From Pelomicrobium sp036803785 (lineage in GTDB: Bacteria > Pseudomonadota > Gammaproteobacteria > Burkholderiales > UBA6910): DNA of 64,000 bases. The position numbers and the translations under genes are program-made. Positions 52,085 through 60,828 of the stretch are shown here, piece by piece. The notes under the pieces were generated by a model that ran no database searches, was not told where the DNA came from, and worked only from the letters and a program-made list of their open reading frames with translations. Location of the stretch: contig NZ_DAIRTR010000002.1 of NCBI RefSeq assembly GCF_036803785.1, forward strand, positions 4,542-68,541. Direction: 5' to 3'. Position 1 is the first letter of the stretch. Each line of letters opens with the position of its first letter.

Positions 52085-52821
52085 AGGGACATGCCCCCAC
52101 TCACCTCGATGACCGCGCCGTTGATATAACTTGCCTCGTCCGAGGCAAGGAACGCGAACGTAGCGGCGATCTCCTCTGGCTTGCCCAGCCGCCCCAGGGG
52201 GACTTTCTGTTCCATGGCAGCGAGCACTCGCTCGGGCACGGTGCTGAGGATGGGCGTCTGGATAAAGCCCGGACAGACGGCGTTCGCCCGGATGCCGCTT
52301 CGGCCCAACTCCCGAGCCCAGGTCTTCGTCATACCGATGACCGCGGACTTGCTTGCAGCGTAGTTGGTCTGGCCGAAGTTGCCATATAGGCCGACCACGG
52401 AAGAGGTGGTCAGGATGACCCCGGACTGCTGCGGGAGCATTGCCTCTACTACCGCCTTGGTGCAGTTGTAAACTCCTTTCAGGTTGATCTCGATCACCTG
52501 ATCGAACTGCTCGTCGGTCATGTTTTTGAGCTGCGCATCGCGCACGATGCCAGCGTTGTTGACCAGGCAATCGATACGGCCGTACATCGCCACCATCTCT
52601 TTGACCATGCGCTCGATGCTGGCTCGATTGCGCACGTCCACGATAAACCCCACCGCCTCCCCGTCCGTCTGGCGGATTTCCCGGACCGTGTCATCCACCC
52701 ACTCCGGTGTCACGTCGCACACCGCCACCCTGGCTCCTTCCTGGGCGAACTTGATCGCCGTCGCCTTGCCGATGCCCCGGCCGGCCCCCGTCACGATGCA
52801 CACCTTCCCAGCAAGCCTCAT
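52081..52821 (-). CDS. Short-chain dehydrogenase (FabG/PhaB-like 3-oxoacyl reductase)
   Basis: A 246-residue SDR. The cofactor loop is TGAGRGIGKATA, the NNAG motif LVNNAGIVRDAQL, and the catalytic residues are in SSVVGLYGNFGQTNYAASKS. It is similar to FabG and to acetoacetyl-CoA reductases. It stands outside the main fab cluster, so it may serve polyhydroxybutyrate or another acyl substrate. The 200 bases upstream to 53021 show no gene. Confidence 0.88.
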   Translation of the reverse strand: MRLAGKVCIVTGAGRGIGKATAIKFAQEGARVAVCDVTPEWVDDTVREIRQTDGEAVGFIVDVRNRASIERMVKEMVAMYGRIDCLVNNAGIVRDAQLKNMTDEQFDQVIEINLKGVYNCTKAVVEAMLPQQSGVILTTSSVVGLYGNFGQTNYAASKSAVIGMTKTWARELGRSGIRANAVCPGFIQTPILSTVPERVLAAMEQKVPLGRLGKPEEIAATFAFLASDEASYINGAVIEVSGGMSL

Positions 52822-53021
52822 GCGTTTCCCTCCCGCGTTTGCTCGACGTCATGCTGCGCAACACTTGCGGCTTCCGAGTTTTATGCTGCGCAACAAGCCC
52901 GAACTGGCGGGGCACTTTACTCCAAAATTTCGCAGCGCACAATACAAAAGAAAAGTCAAATTCTTTCAGAAATTCCAGGATTCCGGACAGAGCTCGAAAG
53001 CGCTTGGGCGCAGGTTAGAGT

Positions 53022-53522
53022 TCATGCTGCGGCGCAGGAGCCGCACTCCAGGATGTCAACGGGGGTGCCTACCGGCACCCGATCGAATAGGTCGATCACG
53101 TCGACGTTGCGCATTCGAATGCATCCATGGGAGGCGGGAATCCCCATGGGGGCGGTATCCGGCGCACCGTGGATGTAGATGTAACGCCGCATGCTGTCCA
53201 CCTCCCCAAGCCGGTTGTAGCCGGGCTCGCAGCCGCAAAGCCACAGGATACGGGTCAGAATCCAGTCCCGATGGGGATAGCGGGCGGCCAGCTCCGGGGT
53301 AAAGAGCTCTCCGGTGGGACGCCGACCGACAAAGACGGTGTTGATGGGTTGGCCAGCGCCGATCTTCGCTCGGATCCGGTGCCGGCCCCGGGGGGTTTTA
53401 AAGCTGCCCATTCGTTCCCCGGTCCCGGCTGCGGCCGTGGACACGGGGTAGCGACGAACGAGACGTTCGTCCTCAATCAGATCAAGCTGTTGGTCGCATA
53501 TCCTAACAACGATCCTCAACAT
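53022..53522 (-). CDS. L,D-transpeptidase (YkuD domain)
   Basis: A 166-residue YkuD protein. The catalytic motif is intact: His in YIHGAPDTAPMG and SHGCIRMRNVD with the nucleophile cysteine. RICDQQLDLIEDERLVRRYP is the domain start. No signal peptide is obvious, so export or activity in the cytosol is open. The start overlaps the end of tadA by 20 bases. The C-terminal tail has extra cysteines (ECGSCAAA). Confidence 0.9.
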   Translation of the reverse strand: MLRIVVRICDQQLDLIEDERLVRRYPVSTAAAGTGERMGSFKTPRGRHRIRAKIGAGQPINTVFVGRRPTGELFTPELAARYPHRDWILTRILWLCGCEPGYNRLGEVDSMRRYIYIHGAPDTAPMGIPASHGCIRMRNVDVIDLFDRVPVGTPVDILECGSCAAA

Positions 53523-53976
53523 TTTCTGCCCGTCGCCGCTGCGCGAAGAATTCCGTCAACAGCCGAGCGCAATCTTCTGCCAGCAGCCCTCCTTCTACCT
53601 GGGTGTGATGGTTGAGGCGCGACTCCCTCGTCAAGTCCACCACGCTCCCGCAAGCGCCAGTCTTGGGGTCTCGGGTACCGTAGACTACGCGGCGGATGCG
53701 GGCATGGAAAATCGCTCCCAGGCACATGGTACAAGGCTCCACTGTGACGAAAAGCTCGCAGTCAGGCAGTCGATAGTTCTCGAGCCTAAGGGCCGCGTCC
53801 CGCAGAGCCAGCACCTCAGCGTGGGCGCTGGGGTCCCGCAGGCCGATGGGACTGTTGTGCCCTCGGCCCACGACTCGGCCATCTCTCACCACGACCGCCC
53901 CGACCGGCACCTCGCCCGCTTTCCAGGCCTCCCGGGCCAGGGTGATCGCCTGCCGCATGAAATCCGCGTCCGTCAT
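53503..53976 (-). CDS. tadA: tRNA-specific adenosine deaminase TadA
   Basis: A 157-residue enzyme that converts A34 to inosine in tRNA-Arg(ACG). Zinc and catalytic residues: HAEVLAL (His and Glu) and PCTMCLGA (two Cys). The N-terminal FMRQAITLAREAWKAGEVPV is typical. It lies downstream of guaB-guaA on the same strand. Confidence 0.95.
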   Translation of the reverse strand: MTDADFMRQAITLAREAWKAGEVPVGAVVVRDGRVVGRGHNSPIGLRDPSAHAEVLALRDAALRLENYRLPDCELFVTVEPCTMCLGAIFHARIRRVVYGTRDPKTGACGSVVDLTRESRLNHHTQVEGGLLAEDCARLLTEFFAQRRRAENVEDRC

Positions 53977-54512
53977 GGGGACCGTAGCTTACCGCTGCCT
54001 TCCCGCCTCGTGCCAGCCCTTTCGTACACGAAGGCAGGTCTTCCCCATGGCCGCAAGGCTCTGGCGCCTCGTTCCTTAAGCGTTCAAAACGCTCTAGCCC
54101 CTCGGAGGATAGAGAGCTTATCCCGGAATCCTTTGCCCCCAACTGCCAGGCTGCGAGCGGCGGCTTCTGACTCGTTGTGGCGGACATTGCCCTTCGCTTG
54201 GCCTACCGTAGCAACGGCGCTCTGCGTCGGGCCCCTCATCTCCCATCATTGCCGAAAACGAGCAGCGTGACCCGGGGGGCGTTTTTTTTTTGCAAGCGGC
54301 TTGCATGTCTGTCCAGGTGCGCTCGCGGCTGCCGTGACATGAATGGAAAGCGGGCTCATCCGGATCGAGCGCGAAGTATGATGCATCTGTTCGCATCCAG
54401 ACAGTGGCAAGCCCGGCACGAGGGCGCCGCGCGGCCAACGGGTGAAGGCTTTCCCGGATCAAGAGGAAAGGTGGCGCCGCACTGCCTCCTGCGGCATTGC
54501 GGCGGCCTCCTC
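53977..54512. other. Gap between guaA and tadA
   Basis: No supported gene. A run of ten T (54281-54290) is followed by the palindrome TGCAAGC-G-GCTTGCA (54291-54305); the order T-run then stem is the reverse of a plus-strand terminator, and on the minus strand an A-run follows the stem, so it is not a normal terminator for guaA either. Confidence 0.5.
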
Positions 54513-56075
54513 TTACTCCCACTCGATCGTGGCCGGGGGCTTGCCGGAGATGTCGTAGACGACACGGTTGACGCCACGCACTTCGTTGATGATGCGGTTG
54601 GAGACACGGGAGAGGAGGCTATGGGGTAGCTCTGCCCAGCGGGCGGTCATGAAGTCCTGCGTCTCCACCGCGCGCAGCGCTACCACGTACTCGTAGGTGC
54701 GGCCGTCCCCCATGACCCCCACGGATTTGACCGGCAAGAACACGGCGAAGGCTTGACTCACCTTCTCATACCATCCGGAGTTGCGCAGCTCTTCGATGAA
54801 AATGGCGTCTGCCTGGCGCAGGATGTCAGCGTATTCTCGCTTGACTTCCCCCAGAATCCGTACGCCGAGTCCAGGGCCGGGGAACGGATGGCGGAATACA
54901 ATCTCCGGTGCAAGTCCCAAGGCAAGGCCTAACTCGCGCACCTCGTCTTTGAACAGCTCTCGCAGGGGTTCCAGGAGCTTGAGATGGAGCGTCTCCGGCA
55001 GCCCGCCCACGTTGTGGTGGGATTTGATGGTACGGGCTTTTTTGGTCTTCGCTCCAGCCGATTCGATGACATCGGGATAGATGGTGCCCTGGGCTAACCA
55101 GCGGGCGTTCCCGAGCTTTTCTGCCTGCTCTTGGAACACGTGCACGAACTCGCGCCCGATGATCTTGCGCTTCTCCTCCGGGTCGCCCACCCCTGCTAGT
55201 GCTCGCATGAAGCGCTCGGAGGCGTCCACCATCAGCACCTTCACCCCCAGGTGACGGGCGAAGGTGTCCATGACCTGCTCGGCCTCGTGCAAGCGCAGCA
55301 ACCCGGTGTCTACGAAGATGCAGGTAAGCTGGTTGCCAATCGCTCGGTGGATGAGGGCCGCGGCCACCGACGAATCTACGCCGCCGGACAGCCCCAGAAT
55401 CACTTCGTCGCCGCCCACCTCGGAACGGATGCGACCCACCGCCTCCTCCACGTAGTCAGGCATGTTCCAGTCGGCTCGACAGCCGCAAATAGTATGCACG
55501 AAACGCTCTAGGATGGCCTTGCCTTGGAGCGTGTGGGTCACTTCCGGGTGGAACTGCAAACCATAAAACCCGCGCGCCTCATCGGCCATGCCAGCGATGG
55601 GCGAAGCGGCGTTGCTAGCGATTACCTTGAAGCCCGGCGGCAGGTCGATCACCTTGTCGCCGTGGCTCATCCACACGTCCAGGAGGCTATGCCCCTCTGG
55701 AGTGACCCGGTCCTGAAGGTCGCGAAGCAGACGCGAGTGGCCCCGTGCCCGAACTTCGGCGTAGCCGAATTCCCGCACCTTGGAGCTTTCCACCACGCCT
55801 CCGAGCTGGGCTGCCATAGTCTGCATGCCATAGCAGATGCCCAGCACGGGCACCCCTAGACGAAACACGATCTCCGGTGCCCGGGGGGGTGCCTCTTCGT
55901 ACACCGATGCCGGCCCGCCGGACAAGATGATGCCCTTGGGAGCAAAGGTGCGAATGAATTCCTCGGGAGCATCATAGGGATGGATCTCGCAATACACGCG
56001 ACACTCCCGCACCCGGCGGGCGATGAGCTGGGTGTACTGGGAACCGAAGTCGAGAATCAGGATGCGATCGTGCAC
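54513..56075 (-). CDS. guaA: GMP synthase (glutamine-hydrolysing)
   Basis: A 520-residue enzyme that converts XMP to GMP. N-terminal class I glutamine amidotransferase with the nucleophile in LGICYGMQTMAAQ; then the ATP-pyrophosphatase domain with LGLSGGVDSSVAAAL; C-terminal dimer domain ending with GKPPATIEWE. The start is GTG 56075 (coding VHDRILILDFGSQYTQ); the longer open frame upstream is not GuaA-like. It lies 73 bases after guaB. Confidence 0.96.
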   Translation of the reverse strand: MHDRILILDFGSQYTQLIARRVRECRVYCEIHPYDAPEEFIRTFAPKGIILSGGPASVYEEAPPRAPEIVFRLGVPVLGICYGMQTMAAQLGGVVESSKVREFGYAEVRARGHSRLLRDLQDRVTPEGHSLLDVWMSHGDKVIDLPPGFKVIASNAASPIAGMADEARGFYGLQFHPEVTHTLQGKAILERFVHTICGCRADWNMPDYVEEAVGRIRSEVGGDEVILGLSGGVDSSVAAALIHRAIGNQLTCIFVDTGLLRLHEAEQVMDTFARHLGVKVLMVDASERFMRALAGVGDPEEKRKIIGREFVHVFQEQAEKLGNARWLAQGTIYPDVIESAGAKTKKARTIKSHHNVGGLPETLHLKLLEPLRELFKDEVRELGLALGLAPEIVFRHPFPGPGLGVRILGEVKREYADILRQADAIFIEELRNSGWYEKVSQAFAVFLPVKSVGVMGDGRTYEYVVALRAVETQDFMTARWAELPHSLLSRVSNRIINEVRGVNRVVYDISGKPPATIEWE

Positions 56076-56148
56076 GGGATCGAGGCGCTTACGTGGAGCA
56101 CATGGCAGCCCTACCGGTCCGGCTCGAGCGCTGGCCATGCTTCCCGGT

Positions 56149-57609
56149 TCAATCGACGTGGTAATTCGGTGCTTCCTTGGTGATCTGCACGTCGTGCACG
56201 TGGGACTCGCGGATGCCGGCGGAAGTGATCTCGACGAACTCCGCCTTGGCACGCAGCTCGTCGATGGTGGCACAGCCGCAATAGCCCATGGCCGAGCGCA
56301 CCCCGCCGATCAGCTGATTGATTACGTTGACCACCGGCCCCTTGTAAGGCACGCGGCCCTCCACGCCTTCGGGCACCAGCTTGTCCGAGCTCATCTCGGC
56401 ATCCTGAAAGTAGCGATCGCTGGAGCCCTGCTGCATGGCGCCCAGGGAACCCATGCCCCGATAAGTCTTGTAAGAACGGCCCTGGAACAGCTCGATCTTG
56501 CCTGGCGATTCTTCAGTGCCTGCAAACAGCCCTCCTAACATGACCGAATGAGCGCCGGCGGCCAGAGCCTTGGCCACGTCACCGCTATAGCGGATGCCCC
56601 CGTCGGCGATCAGGGGTACGCCGGTGCCTTCGAGGGCCTTGGCCACGTTAGCGATGGCCGTGATCTGGGGCACGCCCACGCCGGCCACGACCCGGGTCGT
56701 GCAGATCGACCCCGGGCCGATGCCCACCTTGACTGCATCGGCACCGTGGTCTACGAGGGCTTTCGCGGCAGCTGCGGTGGCGATGTTGCCGCCCACCACT
56801 TGCACTTGGGGGAACGTGCGCTTGACCCAGCGCACCCGGTCCAGGACTGCCTGCGAATGGCCATGGGCCGTGTCCACCACGATCACGTCCACGCCCGCTT
56901 CCACCAGGGCTGCGGCCCGCTCCTCACTGCCTTCGCCCACCCCGATGGCCGCCCCCACTCGCAGCCGTCCCAAGGCATCCTTGCAAGCGTTGGGATGCTC
57001 GCTGGACTTGAGGATGTCCTTCACCGTGATCAGCCCCCGCAACTCGAAGTTACTGTTCACCACCAGCACTCGCTCCAGGCGATGCTTGTGCATCAGGGCC
57101 ATCGCCTCCTCCAAAGGCGCACCCTCTCGCACTGTGACCAGCCGCTCCCGGGGAGTCATGATGTTCCTGACCGGCTGGTCCAAACGGGTTTCGAACCGCA
57201 GGTCCCGGTTGGTGACGATGCCCACCACCCGGAGCCCTTCCACCACCGGCAGCCCGGAAATCTTGTGCTCCCGCTGCAGCTCGAGCACCTTGCGCACCGT
57301 CATGTCGGGGGGGATGGTGATCGGATCTTTGACCACGCCACTTTCGAAGCGCTTGACCTTGAACACCTCCTGGGCTTGGGCCCGATCGGTCATGTTTTTA
57401 TGGATGATTCCGATGCCACCCTCTTGCGCGATGGCGATGGCGAGGTCTGCCTCCGTGACCGTGTCCATCGCAGCGGACACCAAGGGGATGTTCAGTTTGA
57501 TTTCCCGGGTGAACCAGGTCTCCAGGCTGACTTCGCGGGGCAAAACGGTGGAGTGGGCGGGAACGAGCAGAACGTCGTCGAACGTGAGAGCCTTTTCGAT
57601 GAGGCGCAT
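56149..57609 (-). CDS. guaB: IMP dehydrogenase
   Basis: A 486-residue enzyme that oxidises IMP to XMP, the first step to GMP. Two CBS domains occupy residues about 95-200; the barrel has GGNIATAAAAKALVDHGADA, the catalytic cysteine in GPGSICTTRVVAGVG, and the flap MGSLGAMQQGSSDRYFQ. It is the first gene of the guaB-guaA unit. Confidence 0.97.
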   Translation of the reverse strand: MRLIEKALTFDDVLLVPAHSTVLPREVSLETWFTREIKLNIPLVSAAMDTVTEADLAIAIAQEGGIGIIHKNMTDRAQAQEVFKVKRFESGVVKDPITIPPDMTVRKVLELQREHKISGLPVVEGLRVVGIVTNRDLRFETRLDQPVRNIMTPRERLVTVREGAPLEEAMALMHKHRLERVLVVNSNFELRGLITVKDILKSSEHPNACKDALGRLRVGAAIGVGEGSEERAAALVEAGVDVIVVDTAHGHSQAVLDRVRWVKRTFPQVQVVGGNIATAAAAKALVDHGADAVKVGIGPGSICTTRVVAGVGVPQITAIANVAKALEGTGVPLIADGGIRYSGDVAKALAAGAHSVMLGGLFAGTEESPGKIELFQGRSYKTYRGMGSLGAMQQGSSDRYFQDAEMSSDKLVPEGVEGRVPYKGPVVNVINQLIGGVRSAMGYCGCATIDELRAKAEFVEITSAGIRESHVHDVQITKEAPNYHVD

Positions 57610-57634
57610 TTTTTCCTACCTGCCACAAAATATC

Positions 57635-57640
57635 ATTATA
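57635..57640 (-). promoter_or_regulatory. -10 box of the guaB promoter
   Basis: The minus strand reads a perfect TATAAT 26 bases before the guaB ATG. A weak -35 (TTACCC) lies 17 bases further upstream. GC-rich sequence between -10 and -35 suggests a discriminator-like control, but this is not certain. Confidence 0.55.
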
Positions 57641-57662
57641 CCGACCCGACGCCCGGAGGGTA

Positions 57663-57679
57663 AATGTCGATTCGACATT
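57663..57679. promoter_or_regulatory. Palindrome between guaB and the DUF4124 gene
   Basis: AATGTCGA (57663-57670) and TCGACATT (57672-57679) are perfect complements around one T. It lies just upstream of the guaB -35 region on one side and of the DUF4124 promoter on the other. It has the size and symmetry of an operator. Confidence 0.4.
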
Positions 57680-57698
57680 AACTTTTAAATACAATCAA

Positions 57699-57726
57699 TT
57701 GACAAGAAAGTAAAATCGTGTAGGCT
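57699..57726 (+). promoter_or_regulatory. Promoter of the DUF4124 gene
   Basis: A perfect -35 TTGACA (57699-57704) is followed after 16 bases by TAGGCT (57721-57726), a weak -10. The ATG lies 55 bases downstream. Confidence 0.45.
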
Positions 57727-57781
57727 GTAGGGCGTTTGCATCAACGTCCTGCCCCGTCGGGCAAGGCAAGGAGCGGATCGC

Positions 57782-58246
57782 ATGACCTTCACGATGAGGG
57801 GGCTGGTGGCGGCAACCCTGGCTCTGTACACCCTGCCGTGCTTTGCGGACCTCTACAAGTGCAGCGATACGCAAGGCCGGGTGTATTACACGGATCAGCC
57901 ATCCGCTCGCTGCCTCCAAGCAGGAACGGCCATCAAGACGCCCCTCCCGGCCCAAGCGCCTGCAGAGAAGGCCGCCTCCCCGGCGCCCAAAAGCCTCCAA
58001 GAGCAGGAGCTGGAGTTCAGAAAGCGCCGGGCGGAGCGCGCAGAAGCGGAGCTCAAAGCACAACAAGAGGCCCAACTCAAGGCCCAGAATTGCGACGCTG
58101 CCCGGACCAACCTGGCAAGCTATACTCAGGCCGGACGGGTGTTGCGCTTCACGCCCCAGGGCGAGCGGGAGTATCTAAGCGACGAACAGCGGGCCGAGGA
58201 GGCCGAGAGGTGGCGCAAGGAGGTGGCCAAATGGTGCGACCATTGA
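57782..58246 (+). CDS. Exported DUF4124-domain protein
   Basis: A 154-residue protein with a signal peptide (MTFTMRGLVAATLALYTLPC, ending near residue 22). Right after is the DUF4124 domain (ADLYKCSDTQGRVYYTDQPS), then a charged coiled coil (residues about 75-108), and a short C-terminal domain with two cysteines (QNCDAAR, KWCDH). The domain is frequent in Betaproteobacteria; its function is not known. Confidence 0.88.
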   Translation: MTFTMRGLVAATLALYTLPCFADLYKCSDTQGRVYYTDQPSARCLQAGTAIKTPLPAQAPAEKAASPAPKSLQEQELEFRKRRAERAEAELKAQQEAQLKAQNCDAARTNLASYTQAGRVLRFTPQGEREYLSDEQRAEEAERWRKEVAKWCDH

Positions 58247-58280
58247 GGCCCTCTGTCACGGGCGACTCGCAGTCGCTGGA

Positions 58281-58583
58281 CTAGCCTTCCGACTTGCGCC
58301 GGCCAATCGCTTCCGCCCGCCGGCGCCGGACCTCCTTGGGGTCGGCGATCAGCGGGCGGTAGATTTCCACTCGGTCCCGATCGTTGAGCGGCGCGTCCAG
58401 CCGGCTAAGCTTGCCGAACACGCCCACCTTGTTTTTCGTCAGATCGATCTCGGGAAAATCTTGGAGGATCCCGGAACGCTCGATGGCTTGCTGCACGGTG
58501 GTGCCTGGGGGCACGGTGATCTGCTTGAGCCGCTGCAGGTGCGGCATAGCGTAGACCACTTCCACCGTCAGCTCATCGCTCAT
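58281..58583 (-). CDS. RnfH family ubiquitin-like protein (RatB)
   Basis: A 100-residue beta-grasp protein of the RnfH/RatB family, starting TVEVVYAMPHLQRLKQITVP and with the core KNKVGVFGKLSRLDAPLNDRD. The C-terminus is basic (RRRRAEAIGRR). Function is unknown; the gene accompanies ratA in nearly all Proteobacteria. It overlaps ratA by four bases. Confidence 0.9.
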   Translation of the reverse strand: MSDELTVEVVYAMPHLQRLKQITVPPGTTVQQAIERSGILQDFPEIDLTKNKVGVFGKLSRLDAPLNDRDRVEIYRPLIADPKEVRRRRAEAIGRRKSEG

Positions 58584-59020
58584 CGTTTGCCGTAGATCTG
58601 CTCCGCTCGCCGGGTGAAGGCATCGACGAAACTGTTGGCGATCCGGTGGAACACGGGACCCACCAGCTTTTCCAGCAGCTTGTGGGAAAACTCATAGTGC
58701 AGCCGAAACTCCACCTTGCAGGCCTGCTGCTCCCCCAGGGGGATGAAGCGCCAGTGGCCATCCAGGCGCCTGAAAGGGCCGTGCCTGAGCTCCATCTCGA
58801 TAAGCTCAGGGGGCTGCTTGGTGTTCTCCGTGGTGAAGCTCTGACGAATATGGTGGTAATCGATGACGATGGTGGCGTGGCTGCGGTTGCCATCGATCGG
58901 CGTCTCGGAGGCACCGCCGCACCAGGGCATGAACTCAGGGTAGCGCTTCACCTGATCCACGAGTTGGTACATCTCCTGGGCCGAATACGGCACGATAACG
59001 GAACGCTGGACTTCGGCCAT
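58580..59020 (-). CDS. ratA: RatA-type START-domain protein
   Basis: A 146-residue START/Bet v1-like protein. Signatures are VQRSVIVPYSAQEMYQLVDQ, RYPEFMPWCGGASE and HRIANSFVDAFTRRAEQIYG. In E. coli RatA was reported to block 70S formation; mitochondrial homologues (COQ10) bind ubiquinone. Which role applies is open. It is divergent from smpB, the standard arrangement. Confidence 0.92.
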   Translation of the reverse strand: MAEVQRSVIVPYSAQEMYQLVDQVKRYPEFMPWCGGASETPIDGNRSHATIVIDYHHIRQSFTTENTKQPPELIEMELRHGPFRRLDGHWRFIPLGEQQACKVEFRLHYEFSHKLLEKLVGPVFHRIANSFVDAFTRRAEQIYGKR

Positions 59021-59103
59021 GGGTCGTTAGGGAAACCTCGGACACCGCCAGGGGAGAGTGCAAAAATCGTTAAAATAACGTATTTTCGTCCTAATCTCAC
59101 CCG

Positions 59104-59547
59104 ATGAGCATCGCCCAGAACAAAAAGGCGCTCCACGACTACTTCATTGAAGAGCGCTACGAGGCCGGCATTGCCCTGGAAGGCTGGGAGGCGAAGGCGA
59201 TCCGGGCAGGGCGGGTCCAACTCAAGGAAGCCTATGTGGTGGTCAGCAAGGGCGAGGTATTTCTGGTGGGCTGCCACGTTAGTCCGCTGCCCACCGCCTC
59301 GACCCACGTGCACCCGGACCCCACGCGCACGCGCAAGCTGCTGCTCCATGCCGAGGAGATCAGACGGCTCATCGGCAAGGTGGAGCAGCGTGGCTACACT
59401 TTGGTGCCCCTGGACATGCATTATCGCAACGGCCGCATCAAACTGGAAATCGGCCTCGCCCGTGGCAAGAAACTTCACGACAAGCGGGAAGTAGAACGTC
59501 AGCGGGAATGGGAACGGGAACGCCAGCGACTGCTGAGGGTGAGATGA
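59104..59547 (+). CDS. smpB: SsrA-binding protein SmpB
   Basis: A 147-residue partner of tmRNA in ribosome rescue. Signatures: QNKKALHDYFIEERYEAGIA, LEGWEAKAIRAGRVQLKEAY and GLARGKKLHDKREVERQRE with the functional C-terminal tail. The tmRNA gene is not in the window. Confidence 0.97.
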   Translation: MSIAQNKKALHDYFIEERYEAGIALEGWEAKAIRAGRVQLKEAYVVVSKGEVFLVGCHVSPLPTASTHVHPDPTRTRKLLLHAEEIRRLIGKVEQRGYTLVPLDMHYRNGRIKLEIGLARGKKLHDKREVERQREWERERQRLLRVR

Positions 59548-59623
59548 ACCGGCACGGCGAGCGCTTGTTGCATGGGCCGACTCGAGACCGTATCATGGGC
59601 GCCGCCTTCATCCGGCGGCTACC

Positions 59624-60715
59624 ATGCCCGCTCCCACGGTACGAGCTTTTCCCTTGGTGAGACCCGCGAACGGCATTCCTCCTCCGGTTCCGCCCCGGGC
59701 AGTCATCGCCTGGCTCTTCGTCTGCTGTGCCTTGATTTTCGCCATGGTGGTGGTGGGCGGCGTCACCCGGCTCACCCATTCGGGACTTTCCATCGTGGAG
59801 TGGCAGCCCATCGTGGGCACCATTCCCCCCCTGTCCCAGGAGGATTGGGAAGCCCTGTTCCAGAAATATCAGCAGACACCCGAATACCAGCAAGTGAACA
59901 AGGGCATGTCTCTGGATGAATTCAAGGACATCTTCTGGTGGGAATACTTCCATCGCTTGCTCGGTCGCGCCATCGGCGTCGTCTTCCTCGTACCCCTTAT
60001 CTATTTCGCGATCAAGCGCTCCATCGACCGGCCGCTCGCCTACAAGCTTAGCGTAATCTTCATCCTAGGAGGGCTACAGGGAGCGTTGGGCTGGTACATG
60101 GTCCAGAGCGGTCTGGTGGATGATCCGCGGGTGAGCCCCCTGCGCCTGACCGCTCACTTGGGGCTGGCGTTCCTGATCTACGGAGCTCTGTTCTGGATCG
60201 CCCTCGATCTGTTGCGGATGAAGGAACCGCGTCTCCCCAGAGATCCCCGCCTGCAAGGGCCTAAGCGCTTCGCCTATGCCCTGGCCGCTCTGGTTTTCCT
60301 GATGGTGCTCTCAGGGGGGCTAGTGGCGGGGCTGCGAGCGGGTTTCGCCTATAACACCTTTCCCCTGATGAATGGTCGGCTCGTTCCGCCCGAGCTGTTC
60401 ATGCTGGAGCCGTGGCACGTCAACTTCTACAGCAACATGGCCACCGTCCAGTTCAATCACCGCTTGATCGCCTGGTTGCTCGCCTTCTTCACGCTGGCTT
60501 TCTGGCTCTGGGCGCAGCGCTTTCCCTTGCCGCCCCGCGCTCGCATCGCCGTCCATGGGCTTGTTGCCCTCCTTGCTCTGCAGCTCGGCCTGGGCATCGC
60601 CACGCTCCTCCTGGTGGTTCCCCTTCCCCTCGCCGCGGCTCACCAGGCGGGGGCACTCTGCGTGTTCACCTGCGCGTTGTGGGTGGCCCACGAACTGCGG
60701 TGGGCTGGTGCTTGA
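59624..60715 (+). CDS. ctaA: Heme A synthase (COX15/CtaA)
   Basis: A 363-residue inner-membrane protein with eight hydrophobic segments that converts heme O to heme A for aa3-type oxidases. Heme-ligand histidines are in WEYFHRLLGRAIG, LTAHLGLAFLIYGAL, VQFNHRLIAWLL and AAHQAGALCVFT. VTRLTHSGLSIVEWQPIVG is the N-terminal signature. It stands alone here; oxidase structural genes are not in the window. Confidence 0.94.
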   Translation: MPAPTVRAFPLVRPANGIPPPVPPRAVIAWLFVCCALIFAMVVVGGVTRLTHSGLSIVEWQPIVGTIPPLSQEDWEALFQKYQQTPEYQQVNKGMSLDEFKDIFWWEYFHRLLGRAIGVVFLVPLIYFAIKRSIDRPLAYKLSVIFILGGLQGALGWYMVQSGLVDDPRVSPLRLTAHLGLAFLIYGALFWIALDLLRMKEPRLPRDPRLQGPKRFAYALAALVFLMVLSGGLVAGLRAGFAYNTFPLMNGRLVPPELFMLEPWHVNFYSNMATVQFNHRLIAWLLAFFTLAFWLWAQRFPLPPRARIAVHGLVALLALQLGLGIATLLLVVPLPLAAAHQAGALCVFTCALWVAHELRWAGA

Positions 60716-60828
60716 AAGCCCGAGGGATTTTTTCGCGGCAAAGCCTGGGCGGGCGATAGCGTAGCTTGATCCACTTTACTCCCTCCTCACCACGATGGGC
60801 CATCAGCCCAGACAAAATATCCTAAACC

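Noticed and set aside
51083..52570. A 495-codon minus-strand frame across mtnA and the SDR gene
   Set aside because: It runs antisense to mtnA and out of frame with the SDR; both real genes have full sets of catalytic motifs.
54281..54305. T-run next to a palindrome as an intrinsic terminator
   Set aside because: The T-run precedes the stem on the plus strand, and on the minus strand the stem is followed by A, so the order is wrong for both strands.
56548..57688. Two long plus-strand frames over guaB
   Set aside because: Antisense shadows rich in His, Gly, Arg and Ser; guaB on the minus strand is complete and unmistakable.
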